Shown here: piece after piece, positions 34,401 through 46,630 of the stretch
Numbering within the stretch: the stretch's first letter is position 1
Layout of the letters: each line of letters begins with the position of its first letter
From: Cordia subcordata
Taxonomy: Eukaryota; Streptophyta; Magnoliopsida; Boraginales; Cordiaceae
Direction: 5' to 3'
Assembly: GCA_028554755.1 (NCBI GenBank)
Contig: JAPTOF010000008.1
Location: 17,465,001-17,529,000 of the forward strand
DNA length: 64,000 nt
Translations under genes and position numbers: made by a program
Notes under the pieces: generated by a model
Databases searched by the model: none
What the model was told of the DNA's origin: nothing
What the model saw: the letters and a program-made list of their open reading frames with translations, nothing else

Positions 34401-34858
34401 ATGTTTGGGTTGTTGACAATACTAGGCTACTAAGAATATGTGGACAAATTCTTGTACAAAAGTGAACTAAATTAAAAGATAAAAGCTTTTCAAGACAACT
34501 ATGAAAGTTACATGAGGGAAAGATAAGCATTAGTTCCTTTTATCAATTACAGGACCTATAATAATATTGATACATAGTATATGATAATCAAAAGTTTCCC
34601 TCTTCGTCTATCCACATTTAATGTAGTAAAGCACCTCAAGTCTAGATTAATAGTTCCAAAAGCAGTGTATGAATATATTTACTCAAAAGAGTGTCTTTCC
34701 AATTTCAATCATAGTCACAACAAGAGGGAGTTTAGAACCCAAACTTAACTTGTTCGTAATCTATGTCCTTTCTCACCATTTAGTTTATTTCTAGAGACTA
34801 TATAAAACAACTCAATAGAAATCAAACATAGACTCTGGAACTAAGATAATATCATAGT
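34401..34858. other. No gene seen; flank of element G
   Basis: Unique-looking AT-rich sequence without frames, motif arrays or clear repeats. It continues at 51530 once element G is removed. Confidence 0.5.
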
Positions 34859-34863
34859 ATTCC
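34859..34863. repeat. Target-site duplication ATTCC of element G
   Basis: ATTCC at 34859-34863 and 51525-51529 flanks the outer TG/CA ends of element G, 16.7 kb apart. Confidence 0.93.
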
Positions 34864-36482
34864 TGATATGCTATCTCGCGGCACAAGCCTAAATAGCCCG
34901 CAAGCGCACGGGTCATATGTAGTACAGTGTGTGCGAGTGCGGAGTCAAATCCACGAGAAAGCCTAACATGTATGGTATTCTAAGCTAAGTGCGTCCTAAA
35001 GAGCTACGTGTTGTGGTCCTAATTACAATCTTTTTGGGATTTTTGGTTTGAGGGGAGCTCGAGAAAGATAAATCTAAGCTATAGGCAAGAAAATAAAAAA
35101 ACGGTGTGTGTGTGTGATGGGGGAATCAAGTGATCTAAGGGGATTCAAACGTCAAAAATGGGGGACTAAGGTGATTACTATGTCTTTCTAGGGTTACTTG
35201 ATGGATTATACTAAGTGCTCTAATCTAGATCTATAATTAGCCTCCTAATTGGTACCCTAAGCCTCAGTGCGGGTCCGTCCCTAAGTGGCGATGCCTAGCA
35301 GTATGGCGTGATCTTTATGACTTAGGAACTAGGCTAGCCAATAAGATTCTAGGTGAGTGTAGATTGATCTAACCTTAGCACTTAGTCCTCTAATTAGTTC
35401 CCCAATCTGGCCTTAGGACTCGGTGCGAGTCCGTCCCTAAGCTTTGCCCCACTTAAAGCTACAGCATGGTCCCTATGAACCTAGGGTGTTAGGGTGGACT
35501 AACTAGCCTTCCTGAGTGAACCAAGGTCAACTAAACCTATCTGGACTCCTATTGGCTAGATTTAAAGCCAAAGGGGACTCGACCTAGGCTAATTACTAGT
35601 TGTGCACCATCGATCGCATCACAACGAAAATAGACATTGAATCACATAGCAAACACATATAGGGCATGGCATTTGAGAATACACTGATATATTCTTCTAC
35701 TCAACACATAGACATTCGCATAGCAAACACATATAGGGCATGGTATTTGAGAATACACTAATATATTCTTCTACTAAACACATAGACATGCTTAGATTAC
35801 ACTAATTTAAGCAATGACACCTGACATGTATGCAATAGAAGCTATTTATGCTATTAAGTATGCTAACACACACATAGACATGTATATAGTGATACCCACT
35901 TTATGTAATCACCACACAAACACATAGACATGCTAGCATAATGATTTAGAAATGGTTAATAGCACAATAGACTTAAATATATATATGCTACATCATTGAG
36001 GCATTTCAACAAACACATAGACATGTATGTAAAATAGCCTTTGAAGCCCTAAGCATAAAGCATATACACATAAATCCATCAAGTTTCCATTAATAAAAAG
36101 TAGTAATCAATCCATAAATACAAGATATAATCACCCTATATGGCTCTAATCATACGTAATTAGACTTAGGACAAAAGAGAGATACCCTTCTATGAATAAA
36201 CGCACAAATCACCCTACATAGCTCTAATCATACATAAATAAAAAGTTGTTCCACACTCAAAGCACCCTTAATTAAGCTCTAATTATCTTCCCAAATCACA
36301 CCTAAACCAATCAATAAACGCACATTAGTGTAGCATTTAAGTCTTAACTTTAATTATGAACATGTAAACCTTAATATGCACAATTTTGACCTAAATGCTA
36401 TACTAATACATTAAATGAAGCTCAAAACACCTCAAAACAAGTATATACATGTAATAGATAAACACACAGAACAAACACATCA
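34864..36482 (-). repeat. 3' LTR of element G
   Basis: 1619 bp. It lacks a roughly 600-bp block that the 5' LTR has (50680-51288), including the TATA box and palindromic module. At the junction (about 36195-36245) there is filler resembling nearby 36125-36165. It also carries a 74-bp tandem duplication (35647-35794) absent from the 5' LTR. Confidence 0.88.
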
Positions 36483-36500
36483 ACACCCCCAAATCTTCTC
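36483..36500 (-). other. Polypurine tract of element G
   Basis: Minus strand reads GGAGAAGATTTGGGGGTGT straight before the LTR start TGATGTG. The arrangement is typical of plant Ty3-type elements. Confidence 0.75.
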
Positions 36501-38034
36501 CTTGCTTGTCCCCAAGCAAGCCCAATCTTAAGTTTACTTCTCAAGTCGATACAAAGGATTGCCTAAGGAATTGACTCGCTATCACGGTTAGCTTAAGAAG
36601 CATGAAGGAGGCATTCCTATTATGGAGAGATCCTCAAGTCTCTTCGGATCCTCCCTCTACTCATAAAGGGCCTCGAACCTTGTAGAAAGTTCCTAAGTTG
36701 CCTAACCACCACTAGCCGAGGATTCTAACGCACTCACTTGGGATGTTGAGATTTCGTGCCCCCTTAACTAACGTAACCTCCCCAACATGCACAAAGTCTC
36801 AAAGACAAGAAGAGAGAGAATATACATACACAATGGCCTATAAAAAGCCTTATTCATATATCTACATAGAGGATAATTTATGCTAAGTTGACATTTATCA
36901 CTTATGCACTTATTCACAAAACTTTTTGGTGCCTTTGGCTTTTTCTCTTTTTTCATTTTTTTTTTTGATATTCTTGCACCTTTTTTCCTTTTTCAATTTT
37001 TTTGGATTTTTCCTGCTTTGTATTGTATTCACACAAAAAGAAAAGAAAAAGAAAGGCTTTAGCACATCAAAAGGAACTAATCAAGGAAAGGCACTCATAT
37101 CAACAACCCTTTTTCAACACTCTTTCCTACCAAGCTATGGGGTAGCTACGAGGGTCATTCTTGAAGGTCGTCACTCCCCACAACTTTCAAAGGCATCCTT
37201 TCCAAGACCCGATTTTCAATCCACTCTATTCACTCCCTATAATGCAACTCATATTCATCAATCAATTAAGTCAACCACAACAGCCAACACAATGATCAAC
37301 CAACAAGTAAACAACTTTACATGCATTAAAATCAAAAAAGTTTCACCATTTTAAGCACAAAATGTGCATCAACCCTAATCAAAGCATAAAACAATAAAAC
37401 CAAACTCCCACACCCCCAAACCTAAACTTTGCTTGTCCTTAAGCAAATAGAACAATACCACTCAACTACCAAATCGGCAACACAAAGCAAGTAAGGGTGG
37501 TGGGGATGGGGTAGATAAATAGGGAACAAGTGGAGAAAAGATAGATACAACCTTGCGTTCTTTGAAGCTCTTCAATGCCAATGAAAAATGATTCAACTAC
37601 TAATCCCTGTCTGTTAACAAATCATAAACACTCAAAGCACATGATTAGTAGCATTGTCATGTGAGCTTGCATTGGCATCATCAAATGATAAACAAGATGT
37701 ATGAAGAATGGGAAATAATAAAAGTGAGGATCAACACTTGGAAGGGTGAAAAAGAAAAACAAAAAGCAATTGAAAATCAAAGAACAATAATACTAAAAGC
37801 AAATAAAAGAAAAGGAAAAGCAACGAAAGCAAATGAAATATAAATATGTCTAGGGTGCCTCCTAATAGCGCTGGATTTAACGCCTTTAGCCGGGCGTTAG
37901 TGTTAGAGCAATACATGTTTAAAATTGCGAGGCACAAATTACCGGATATTCAACCATGCACAAATAGTAGAGGGAAAAGGGTCATGCAACAAACAAATAG
38001 GCAATAGATGTTCAATGTACCCCTTTTCAAGATC
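36501..38034. other. Element G, 3' untranslated internal region
   Basis: No convincing gene. There are pyrimidine and poly-T/A runs at 36940-37060. A second purine-tract-like stretch (minus GGTTTGGGGGTGTGGG) lies at about 37405-37425. Confidence 0.5.
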
Positions 38035-39070
38035 CTACCTCGAAACATTAAATAAGAATATGTGTGCAAGTGTGGAAGGTGTCATGCATAAACGTGAAAG
38101 ATCATGCCCCGTTTGCTCTTTAATTAACCACCCTATGACCTTCTTTTCATAATCAAGGGCTAGGAACACACCCTCCCTATGGATCAATGATAAGTCAAAT
38201 GCATGCAACATGGGAAACGTGCTTTCTAACCCTAGATGAAAATGCTCTATGCATGAAGGCACAAACGTAAGCTCCAAAGAAGGAGACCTAATGGAATGGG
38301 AAAGGGAAGTTAGAGCAACTCTCGGAGAAGGAAAGGTAAGGGTAAGGGATGATGAAGTACTACACTCTTCCTCTCTACAAGATATAACATGTTCAAGCCT
38401 AGGTCGCTCTAACTCCTCATGAGGGATGGATTCGATCTTAATAGGCTTTATTTCCATTAATGAATCATTAAACATCCAAAAATCCCCATAGATCATTCTT
38501 CCAAGCATACCAATTTCTTTCTTAAACGTCTTCTTAGAGTTGCTACTTACCTCAACACAATTATTTTTAACTCCGAGAGGCTTATCATCTACAACCTTTG
38601 AAATTGATGTCTTGTTTTCCCTAATGGATGACTTTAAACCTTCACTAGCTAAAGTTTCTTTAAATTCAATAATACATTCATCACTAGTGGGTGTCATCTC
38701 ACTATCATGCTCTTCATATGGGGTAGACACACATGGAGAGGACAATGGGGACTCAAGATTTTGGGTCATGGATGTGTCAATGCTCAAGAGATGTGTATGC
38801 CCTAAACTCCCTAAACGAGGACTCAAAATACAAATGAGTGCTATAAGCATGAGACTCAACCTCCAAGTATGTGGAATGTATAGGATGAGGAGAAAGAAAA
38901 AGCTCACATGACTCAAAGAAAGGCATCAAAAGCTTCAGAGGATAGGGTACTATTTCCTCTAAAACATAACCATAAAAGTTATCAAGAACCAAATTATCAT
39001 CAAGCTCATCTTCACCCTTACCACAAGATGTGATCTCTCCATCGACCTCTTTTTCCAATCTTCTCTCCAA
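38035..39070 (-). pseudogene. Element G second reading frame, serine- and acid-rich protein
   Basis: Two overlapping minus frames (39070-38777 and 38916-38035) probably once formed one protein. The join would fall near 38790, where FESSFREF in one frame gives way to HTHLLSIDTSMTQ in the other. The second frame is 293 codons with SSPCVSTPYEEHDSEMTPTS and SIRSPSLELTFVPSCIEH. I do not recognise a domain. It lies downstream of the zinc-knuckle frame in the same element. Confidence 0.5.
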
Positions 39071-39130
39071 AACATCTTCTTTTTCATCACTATTTCTCTC
39101 ATCTCTAAGTCTCTCTCCTATCTCTTCAAC

Positions 39131-39868
39131 CTATTCTAAGGGTATCTCAAGACTTCCAATCACGAGTTGTTCATTCTCATCCATTCTCTTCAAGCACACA
39201 TCTTGATTATCGACTTGTTGCCTCATACGGTCTAGGCACTCTTGGTTAGATTGACGAAGGTATATGAGATAGTCAAGCTTTTGACTACATGAAAGAGACC
39301 TAAAAGAATAAAGTTCTTCCGAGTTGAGATAGGAAAGATCTTCATTGAAAACACTAAAAACATCATCATCAAAAGTTTCGGAGGGATAGTGGGTGAAAAA
39401 CGATGGTGCAAGAAGTCGATTTTCAAAACAAGGAGGTGGATGATATGAAGAGTCATCTTGACCCCAATACAAAAATGCATGATGTTGCTTCCTAGAATCA
39501 TAATGATAAGATGCGGATGTATGCATGGGCTTATGATTGCTAGGAGCATTCTTGGGTTGTGCAAGAAAGTGGGCATCGGGGTAGAGGATAGGACATGAAT
39601 CAAAATGATGGTCACGACTTCCACAACGATCACAAAAATAATGATAGAATTCCCTATAATCATGATTTCTAAATGAGGATTCATGAAATGGTGCATGATT
39701 ATGGGGATCATGACTTGCACTAATCCAAGATTGGGGATTCATATAGGGAAGGGGACAACAATCATCTTTATGCTCACTACTTCTACAAAAGCCACAAAAA
39801 TTTAGAGCATATTGGGGTGGTAGAGGAGAAGTTAAAAGTAACCACATAAAAGCATTAAAATCATCCAT
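39131..39868 (-). CDS. Element G zinc-knuckle protein, gag-like, function unknown
   Basis: 245 codons, uninterrupted, starting MDDFNAFMW about 170 bases inside the 5' LTR end. There are two zinc knuckles of the C-x2-C-x4-H-x4-C type: CGFCRSSEHKDDCC (residues 25-38) and CDRCGSRDHHFDSC (79-92). A helical stretch follows (about 195-240) with LDYLIYLRQSNQECLDRM. Retroviral and retrotransposon nucleocapsids bind RNA through such knuckles, so an RNA-binding, gag-like role is plausible. Unusually, the knuckles come at the N-terminus and no capsid domain precedes them. An alternative is a captured host zinc-knuckle gene. Confidence 0.6.
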   Translation of the reverse strand: MDDFNAFMWLLLTSPLPPQYALNFCGFCRSSEHKDDCCPLPYMNPQSWISASHDPHNHAPFHESSFRNHDYREFYHYFCDRCGSRDHHFDSCPILYPDAHFLAQPKNAPSNHKPMHTSASYHYDSRKQHHAFLYWGQDDSSYHPPPCFENRLLAPSFFTHYPSETFDDDVFSVFNEDLSYLNSEELYSFRSLSCSQKLDYLIYLRQSNQECLDRMRQQVDNQDVCLKRMDENEQLVIGSLEIPLE

Positions 39869-40022
39869 GCTTAATCAATCTCAAGTAATCCTCTTCTCTA
39901 GTGACAACAAAAATTTTTTTTTTCTTTTGTTATTCAAAATAAAGAAAACATGAAAAGAAAAGATAAAACAACACGTAACAAGCTAAGACACACAAAAACT
40001 AAGAAACCAAACAACTATTGCC

Positions 40023-40040
40023 TCCCCAGCAATGGCGCAA
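40023..40040 (-). other. Primer-binding site of element G
   Basis: The minus strand reads TTGCGCCATTGCTGGGGA eight bases inside the LTR end. It resembles the plant site TGGCGCCGTTGCCGGGGA (Asp tRNA, used by Athila-type elements) with three mismatches. This points to a Ty3-type affinity. Confidence 0.65.
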
Positions 40041-40048
40041 GAAAAACT

Positions 40049-40322
40049 TGATACACTATCTCACGGCACAAGCCTAAATAGCCCGCAAGTGCACGGGTCA
40101 CGTGTAGTACAGTGTGTGCGAGTGCAGGGTCGAATCCACGGGGAGGCCTAACATGCATGGTGTTCTAAGCTAAGTGCGTCCTAAATAGCTATGTGTTGTG
40201 GTCCTAATTACAATCTTTTTGGTGTTTTTGGTTTGAGGGGAGCTCGGGAAAGATAAATCAAAGCTACAGGCAAGAAAATAAAAAGGCGGCCTATGTGTGA
40301 TGGGGGAATCAAGTGATCTAAA
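40049..40322 (-). repeat. 5' LTR of element G, inner piece
   Basis: The LTR end next to the primer site, matching 34864-35137 of the 3' LTR closely. It is interrupted by copia B; CTAAA at 40318-40322 is the target duplication. Confidence 0.93.
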
Positions 40323-42213
40323 TGTAGGATCGATATTATTAAGTGTGGGGTATCCTAGTCCATATTTTCTAAATTATAACTAAGAAAACATGCTAGGAAA
40401 ATAAAATAACCACATTACACACACAAGAACATGCTCAAGAACATATAGAATATAACTAATGCTTGCAAAAATATATAAAGCTAACTTCTTGAAGCGTGGG
40501 GCCTTTGATGAAGCTAAAACTAGTTACAAGCTTTGTTCCCGTTCACGAACAAGGCCACCAAAATTTGCTATAAGAGTGTCACAATAAGCAACTCCCTAGT
40601 CTTCTTCCCTCTGATGAAAGAGACTTATCTTGAGGGAATAGCCTCTTGTGTGGGAAGAAGCAAAGTAATATGCTCTTGAAAAACTAGAGCAAAAATCACA
40701 CAATAAGTGTGTACTATGTGTTGTAGTATTTTCTTGCCAAAAAGGAAGAAATCAACTACAAAGTGGAATGCATAAAAGGTGTAGGGTCTTGTCTATTTAT
40801 AGAGAGAACCTTGGCATCTAAAGTTGCTAAACTTTCAATGTGGGAGAAAATTTCCATATAGTATTTCCTTTTTGAAACTTGTCAATCTTGTCTTGGAAGA
40901 CGTGCAAGTTGTCCACTTGTTTTTATAGTATTTTGCAAGTTGTCCACTTGTCTTGGAAGACTTAGGCCAAGCCCATTATCCAAGTCCAACACATAGTCCA
41001 TAATCCATGTGGAGGCCCAAGCCCAATAGGAAACCATCCTAGCCCAATTAGGTTATCTTAGACTCTAAAGAAAGCCCAAACCCAATTTCAAGCTTTGGCC
41101 CAATAAGGCTACTACCACAATATGGAATTTGCTCTTTCAAGATTACTCTCTCAAAGTCATTTCAACTAGGAAGGGACCAAGAAGACACAATTATCATTGG
41201 CTTCCAAAAATAATTAAAAATATCCTTGCCCGATCTAGGCGACATAATAATTATTTTTAACTTCGATCTATTCCACCATAAGATCAAAGTTGCACTCCAA
41301 GAATAATTGTCATTACCCAAAAGCTTATCACAAAAGAATGTGAACTTTGTCTTTGACCTACTAAATAACTGACCATAATGCCCTTCTATGTATAAACACA
41401 GCTAAGATCTGTTCTTTGTTATGTGTACTATCACCTCCTTAGCTGTATCTTTTTCCGTTGGGTTTCTTGTCCTATTGCCAACCATCCTTGGTCATGTAAT
41501 CTCTTGATCTCGGGAGCGACCCTCAAGCCATAGGACCGACACACCTATAAAGGTAGTATCACTAGATCTAGATTCGGATGATAAATTTGGACAATCCCAA
41601 AGGGGGCACATAGATTCCATTTTTGCATATGCATGTTCTAATTAATTAGAACTTAGCACTCAATGCACAAGGTTGTTGATCCTAATAAAATAAGATCTCA
41701 CCCACAGTGAATCAAAGTACTAAACCCTAACTTCATTAGTTCATCCACATATACTCAAGATTAAGAGCAATGATCATTTAGTAGCGTGAGTGTCTTGTTT
41801 TCTTTCTTTGATAGTACGTCGCTAGAAAACATACTCACAATGGTCCTATCCAATACGTGACACACGCATACTATTGAGACAAATCCAGAAAGTCCTCCAA
41901 TGACCTAGGTAGATCACCCTCAAAGAGAAGACTTACTCAATATAACCTTATCAAAGTAGAGTGCCCAACACTACTATTTGGTTATGGATTCAATTTATGA
42001 CGTGACTAAATCTAGACTTGAACCTCATCGTCGGCCTCACTGCGCACTCCAAGTCATTAGTGCAAGTCAAAGGACCTTCATACATGCATCGATAAAACAT
42101 AACAGATTATATGTAAGAAACTCATAATGCCATTTAACAAAAATATGATTATACATTGTTTCATATCCATAATGTCATGTACAAGTGAGCTTTAGGGCAT
42201 ACTAATCCTAACA
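40323..42213 (-). repeat. 3' LTR of copia B
   Basis: 1891 bp, CTATTTATAG (TATA box on the minus strand) at about 40794. It is partner of 47776-49673. Confidence 0.95.
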
Positions 42214-42228
42214 ATCTCCCACTTGCAC
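42214..42228 (-). other. Polypurine tract of copia B
   Basis: Minus strand GTGCAAGTGGGAGAT before the LTR; identical to copia A. Confidence 0.88.
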
Positions 42229-42265
42229 TAAAGATTACTTCTGCAAAGCCTAATACCCAAAGACT

Positions 42266-43810
42266 CTAAATGTGTGGCAAACACTTTCTCTGAAAGAGTC
42301 TTAGCAAATGGGTTTGCTGTGTTTTCTCACAAGCTCTCTTGTCAACTACTACATCTCCTCTTTGGATAAACTCACGAATCAAATGATATTTCCGTTCAAT
42401 GTGTTTACCCTTTTTGTGATTCCTGGGCTCTTTGCACTGTGAAACAGCACCGTTGTTGTCGCAATACAATGTTATTGGTCTGTGAGCTGCCAGCACAATC
42501 TCTAGGTCTAACAGGAACTTTCTTAGCCATACTGCCTCTTTCGCAGCCTCGGATCTTTGCTACATACTCGGCCTCCATGGTAGAGTCAGCAATACAATTT
42601 TGCTTCACACTTTTCCATGAAATAGCTCCTCCTGACAGAGTGAAAACATATCCAGAAGTAGACTTTTTGGAATCTCTGTCGGACTGGAAATCCGAGTCTG
42701 TATAGGCTAATGGTGTTAGATCATCTGCACGGTATTCTAGCACATAATCCTTTGTTCCTTGCAGGAATTTGAATATATGCTTAACCGCGACCCAATGTGC
42801 CAGTCCAGGGTTTGACTGATATCTACTAACCATGCCAACAGCAAAGCAGATATCTGGTCTAGTACATAACATGGCATACATGAGACTTCCAACTGCTGAA
42901 GCATAAGGAACTCACTTCATGCTCTCTATCTCCTCAGGTGTTTTAGGACATTGATCCCGAGATAGATAAACTCCATGTCTAGAAGGTAACAAGGCCTTCT
43001 TAGAGTTTTGCATGTTAAACCTGACTAATATCTTCTCAATAAATGAAGCTTGAGATAGGGCTAGCCTTCTGTTCTTACGATCTCGCATAAGCTTGATGCC
43101 TAGAACATAACTAGCTTCTCCTAAATCTTTCATTTGAAATTGAGTAGAAAGCCAAACCTTTATGGATGATAGCATCCCCACATCATTTCCAATTAGTAGG
43201 ATATCATCCACATACAAAACCAAAAAAGCTACAGCATTTCCATTACACCTTTTATACATGCAAAGTTCATCAATATTTTGATCAAAACCATAAGATTTAA
43301 TTACCTGATCAAATTTGATGTTCCATGCTCTAGATGCCTGTTTTAATCCATAAATGGACTTCTTTAATTTACAAACCATATGTTCCTGGCCTTTGGCAAT
43401 GTATCCATCTGGTTGTGTCATGTAAATGGTCTCGTCAAGTTCCCCATTAAGAAAGGCTGTCTTGACGTCCATTTGCCATATCTCGTAGTCATAATGACAA
43501 GCGATGGCAAGAAGTATCCTGATGGATTTAAGCATGGCTACCGTGAGAAAGTTTCCTCATAATCGATCCCTTCTTTCTGGGTATAACCTTTCGCCACCAA
43601 CCTTGCTTTAAAGGTTTCAACTTTTCCATCAACTCCTCTTTTTCTCTTGTAGACCCATTTGCACCCTATAGGTTTTACCCTTTCAGGTGCAACTACAAGA
43701 TCCCAGACTTTGTTAGAATACATAGATTCTAACTCTGAATCCATTGCCTTATGCCATTTGTCGGCATCTATGTCGGAAACTGCTTCATCATAACTTACGG
43801 GATCCACCAC
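42266..43810 (-). pseudogene. Copia B reverse transcriptase and RNase H
   Basis: 43810-43538 and 43535-42912 carry [42 protein letters not shown] and an intact YVDD (43214-43203). RNase H follows (42881-42266) with AYTDSDFQSD and STMEAEYVA. Breaks: a one-base loss at about 43537 (after ETFS); TGA at about 42910, where A has CGA; frameshifts around 42530 and 42320. Unlike A, the 45-base block after VAMLK is present. Confidence 0.92.
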
Positions 43811-43967
43811 CGATTCTCAAGAAGTCCGAAAGGACTCTCCATAGTATCTATCGGGAGGCTTGGATATTCTCCCACTACGACGATGCTCGATATATTAGGT
43901 GTAATATGTTGTTCTTTTTCATTCACAGTTACCACAGGTGTTACTGGAGATTCTTGTGAAATCTCAT

Positions 43968-45312
43968 CTAGAACAACTTCAGAATCTGGTGTTTTTTTTG
44001 GACCATTTCATCATTCTCTAAGTATCTAGCATGGGTGCTTATAAACACCTTTTGCTCCTTAGGATTATAAAAGATCCCACCTCTGGTTCCCTTAGGATAT
44101 CCAATGAAATAGCATAACTCGGATCTTGGTTCCAATTTTGAAGCATTACTATTAAGTACATAAGCTGGACAGCCCCAAATGTGGAGATGATTTAGACTAG
44201 GCTTACGCCCAGTCCACATTTCTTGAGGTGTCCTAGGTACTGATTTGGATGGTACCAAGTTCAAGATGTATGCTGCTGTTTCAATGGCATACCCCCAAAA
44301 AGATAAAGGTAATGATGCATGACTCATCATTGACCTAACCATATCCAATAGGGTACGATTTCTTCTCTCTGCTACACCATTTTGCTGAGGAGTCCCTGGT
44401 GCAGTCAACTGAGACACTATCCCTTCTTGTGTAAGATAGTCTCTAAACTCACCTGAGAGGTATTTGCCACCTCAATCAGACCGAAGGGCTTTGATATGTT
44501 TATCTAATTTTCGCTCTGCCTCAGCTTTGAACTCTTTGAATTTCTCAAAGGATTCAGACTTGTGTCGCATTAGATATACATATCCATACCTAGAGTAATC
44601 ATCAGTAAAAGTAATGAAATAGTCATAACCTCCTCGTGCTGGTTTGCTCATAGGACCACACACATCAGTGTGAACCAATTCCAATACTTCTTTGGCCCTT
44701 TCTCCTTTAGAAGAAAATGACCGTTTAGTCATCTTCTCTTTGAGACAAGATTCACACGGAGGTAGATCTTCGAGATCTAATGAGCTAAGATGCCCATCCT
44801 CGACTAATCTCCGAATTCACTTTAGACTGATATGTCCTAAGCGTAGGTGCCAAAGATATGTATCATTGGTCGAAGAAACCTTCCTTTTCCGGGAATTAGT
44901 TTGTTCTATATTATGCAGTGAGTTTGTAATAGGTTTTATATAGAACAAATTATCAGGCATGCTATCGAACAAATAATATTTCCATCTCTACTGATATCAA
45001 CACCAGAATGGAAATTAATGCAAAAACCCTCTAATATTAATTGCGAAACAGAGATAAGGTTTTTACGTACATCAGAACATAATAAACATTGTTCAAAAAT
45101 ATCTTCCTATTACAGGGAAAATTTAAGCACATTCCTCCCACTGCAGCCCATACTTTTGCTCCATTACCCAATCTCAGAGCAAACTCCCCTTTAGCTAGTT
45201 CTTTCATTTCCTGAAACCAATGCAAAGAATTGCAAATATGGTTAGTGGCTCCAGAGTCTACAATCCAAGAATCAGTAGAATCAACCACTAAGCAGGTTTC
45301 AATGTAGAACAA
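43968..45312 (-). pseudogene. Copia B protease and integrase
   Basis: The protease keeps the active WIVDSGATNHICNS. A frameshift at about 45065 ends that frame. Integrase pieces at 44732-44472 contain HTDVCGPMSKPARGG; 44417-43968 contains NGVAERRNRTLLD and the conserved WGCPAYVLN. A stop near 44473 breaks the SDRGGEY region. The C-terminal part before the reverse transcriptase (43967-43811) is frameshifted. Confidence 0.9.
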
Positions 45313-45333
45313 AAGAGGTGTACCTTTCTGGCC

Positions 45334-46141
45334 TCAAGCCAAGTACTTCGGGCAATCCTTTTTCCAGTGTCCTTTTAGACCACATTTAAAGCATTTGCCC
45401 TTGGGCTTTTCACCTGTTAACTGCCTGGGCTGTTCACCACTTTTCTTCTTTTTCCCTTGACCACGTTTTTGCTTCCCCTTTCCTTTGAACTTTCTCCCTT
45501 TCGGGTTAAGTCCAGTTTTGGATGCTTGAACCATATTTATGTGGCCTTTATTTTTCATTATGGCTTCTGTAGCTAGGAGCTCTTTCATTAATTCCGTCAT
45601 ATCCATGTTCATCTTACTCATATTATAATTAAGCTTGAACTGAGTATAAGATGACGGTAGAGTCTCCAAAATCATGTCTACCTTTGATTGTTCATCTATG
45701 TTTGCTCCTAGGATCTCAGTAGTATTGAAGCAATCCATCATTTTGAGCATATGCTCCACGCATGCTCCTTCTACCATCCTTTGATTCATAATTTCTCTAA
45801 GAGCACCTTGCCTTGCAGCCCGCTCTTATCGCAAACATACGAGACAGTGAGGTCATGATTTCTTTTGCAGTTTCCATATGATGATGCTTGCTCTGCAAAA
45901 TATCTGACATAGAAGCCATCATATAGCACTTGGCCATACTATTGGCTTTCTGCCATTTTGCCTTAGCATCTTTCTGGGATTCAGAAGAGTTAGCCCTCAC
46001 AACAGGACAAGGAGTTGTTAGGACATACTTGTACTCTTCTGCAATGAGTACTATGTCTAAGTTTCGTTCCCAGTCCACAAAATTCGGTCCAGTGAGCTTG
46101 TGCTCTTTGAGAATTGTAGCTAATGGACTGAACGAAGACAT
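45334..46141 (-). pseudogene. Copia B gag
   Basis: Starts MSSFSPLATILKEHKLTGP at 46141. A two-base loss at about 45835 shifts the frame (MFAIRAGCKARCS then stop); the second part (45789-45334) resumes with MNQRMVEGA and ends with the zinc knuckle CFKCGLKGHWKKDC. A TGA lies between gag and protease, where A has a TAG a few codons away, so the stop is probably not a conserved feature. Confidence 0.9.
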
Positions 46142-46294
46142 TTTTCTGGATACAACAATATAATCATAATTAATTTATGAGTACAAAATTGATGCATGTA
46201 TAATATGTATGCTATCTTTGGAAATAAAACATACGAGTACTTTTACATCATTTGCCTTTAAGTAGATCAGCCCTTTAATCTACTCGATGTAATG

Positions 46295-46630
46295 TTGTCT
46301 CAACATCCTCATAAGAACTCCACCGATGGGATGGCCGAACTTATGAATGTTAAGTTAAGTGCCACCACTTATTTGAATTAACAATTGTCTGGATATGATC
46401 CAATTGAATAATTCAATCACTATTTTGTTTAGCTTCTTAAATCCGGTAGCGAACTCTATCGATAGGATAGCCGAACCTACCATTTAAGTTGAGTGTACAC
46501 CCATTCCTAATGTTTATTCCCCAAAACATTCTTGATTTAAGCCCTCCGATAGGGTAGTGACTTTAATCAATGTTACATAAGGCGATCTTTAGTGAAGAAC
46601 TCCATCGATGGGATGGCGAACTTACTAACA
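46295..46630 (-). ncRNA. Repeated hairpin motifs in the copia B leader
   Basis: Four units at about 46311-46343, 46448-46480, 46538-46562 and 46595-46625, in the same order and spacing as in copia A. One unit reads CCATC-CCATC-GATGG, where A has CCATC-CCATC-AGTGG, so B keeps perfect pairing that A has lost. Confidence 0.55.

Noticed and set aside
38540..38911. Plus-strand frame of 123 codons opposite the second reading frame of element G
   Set aside because: The minus frame is longer and fits the orientation given by the LTRs and primer site.
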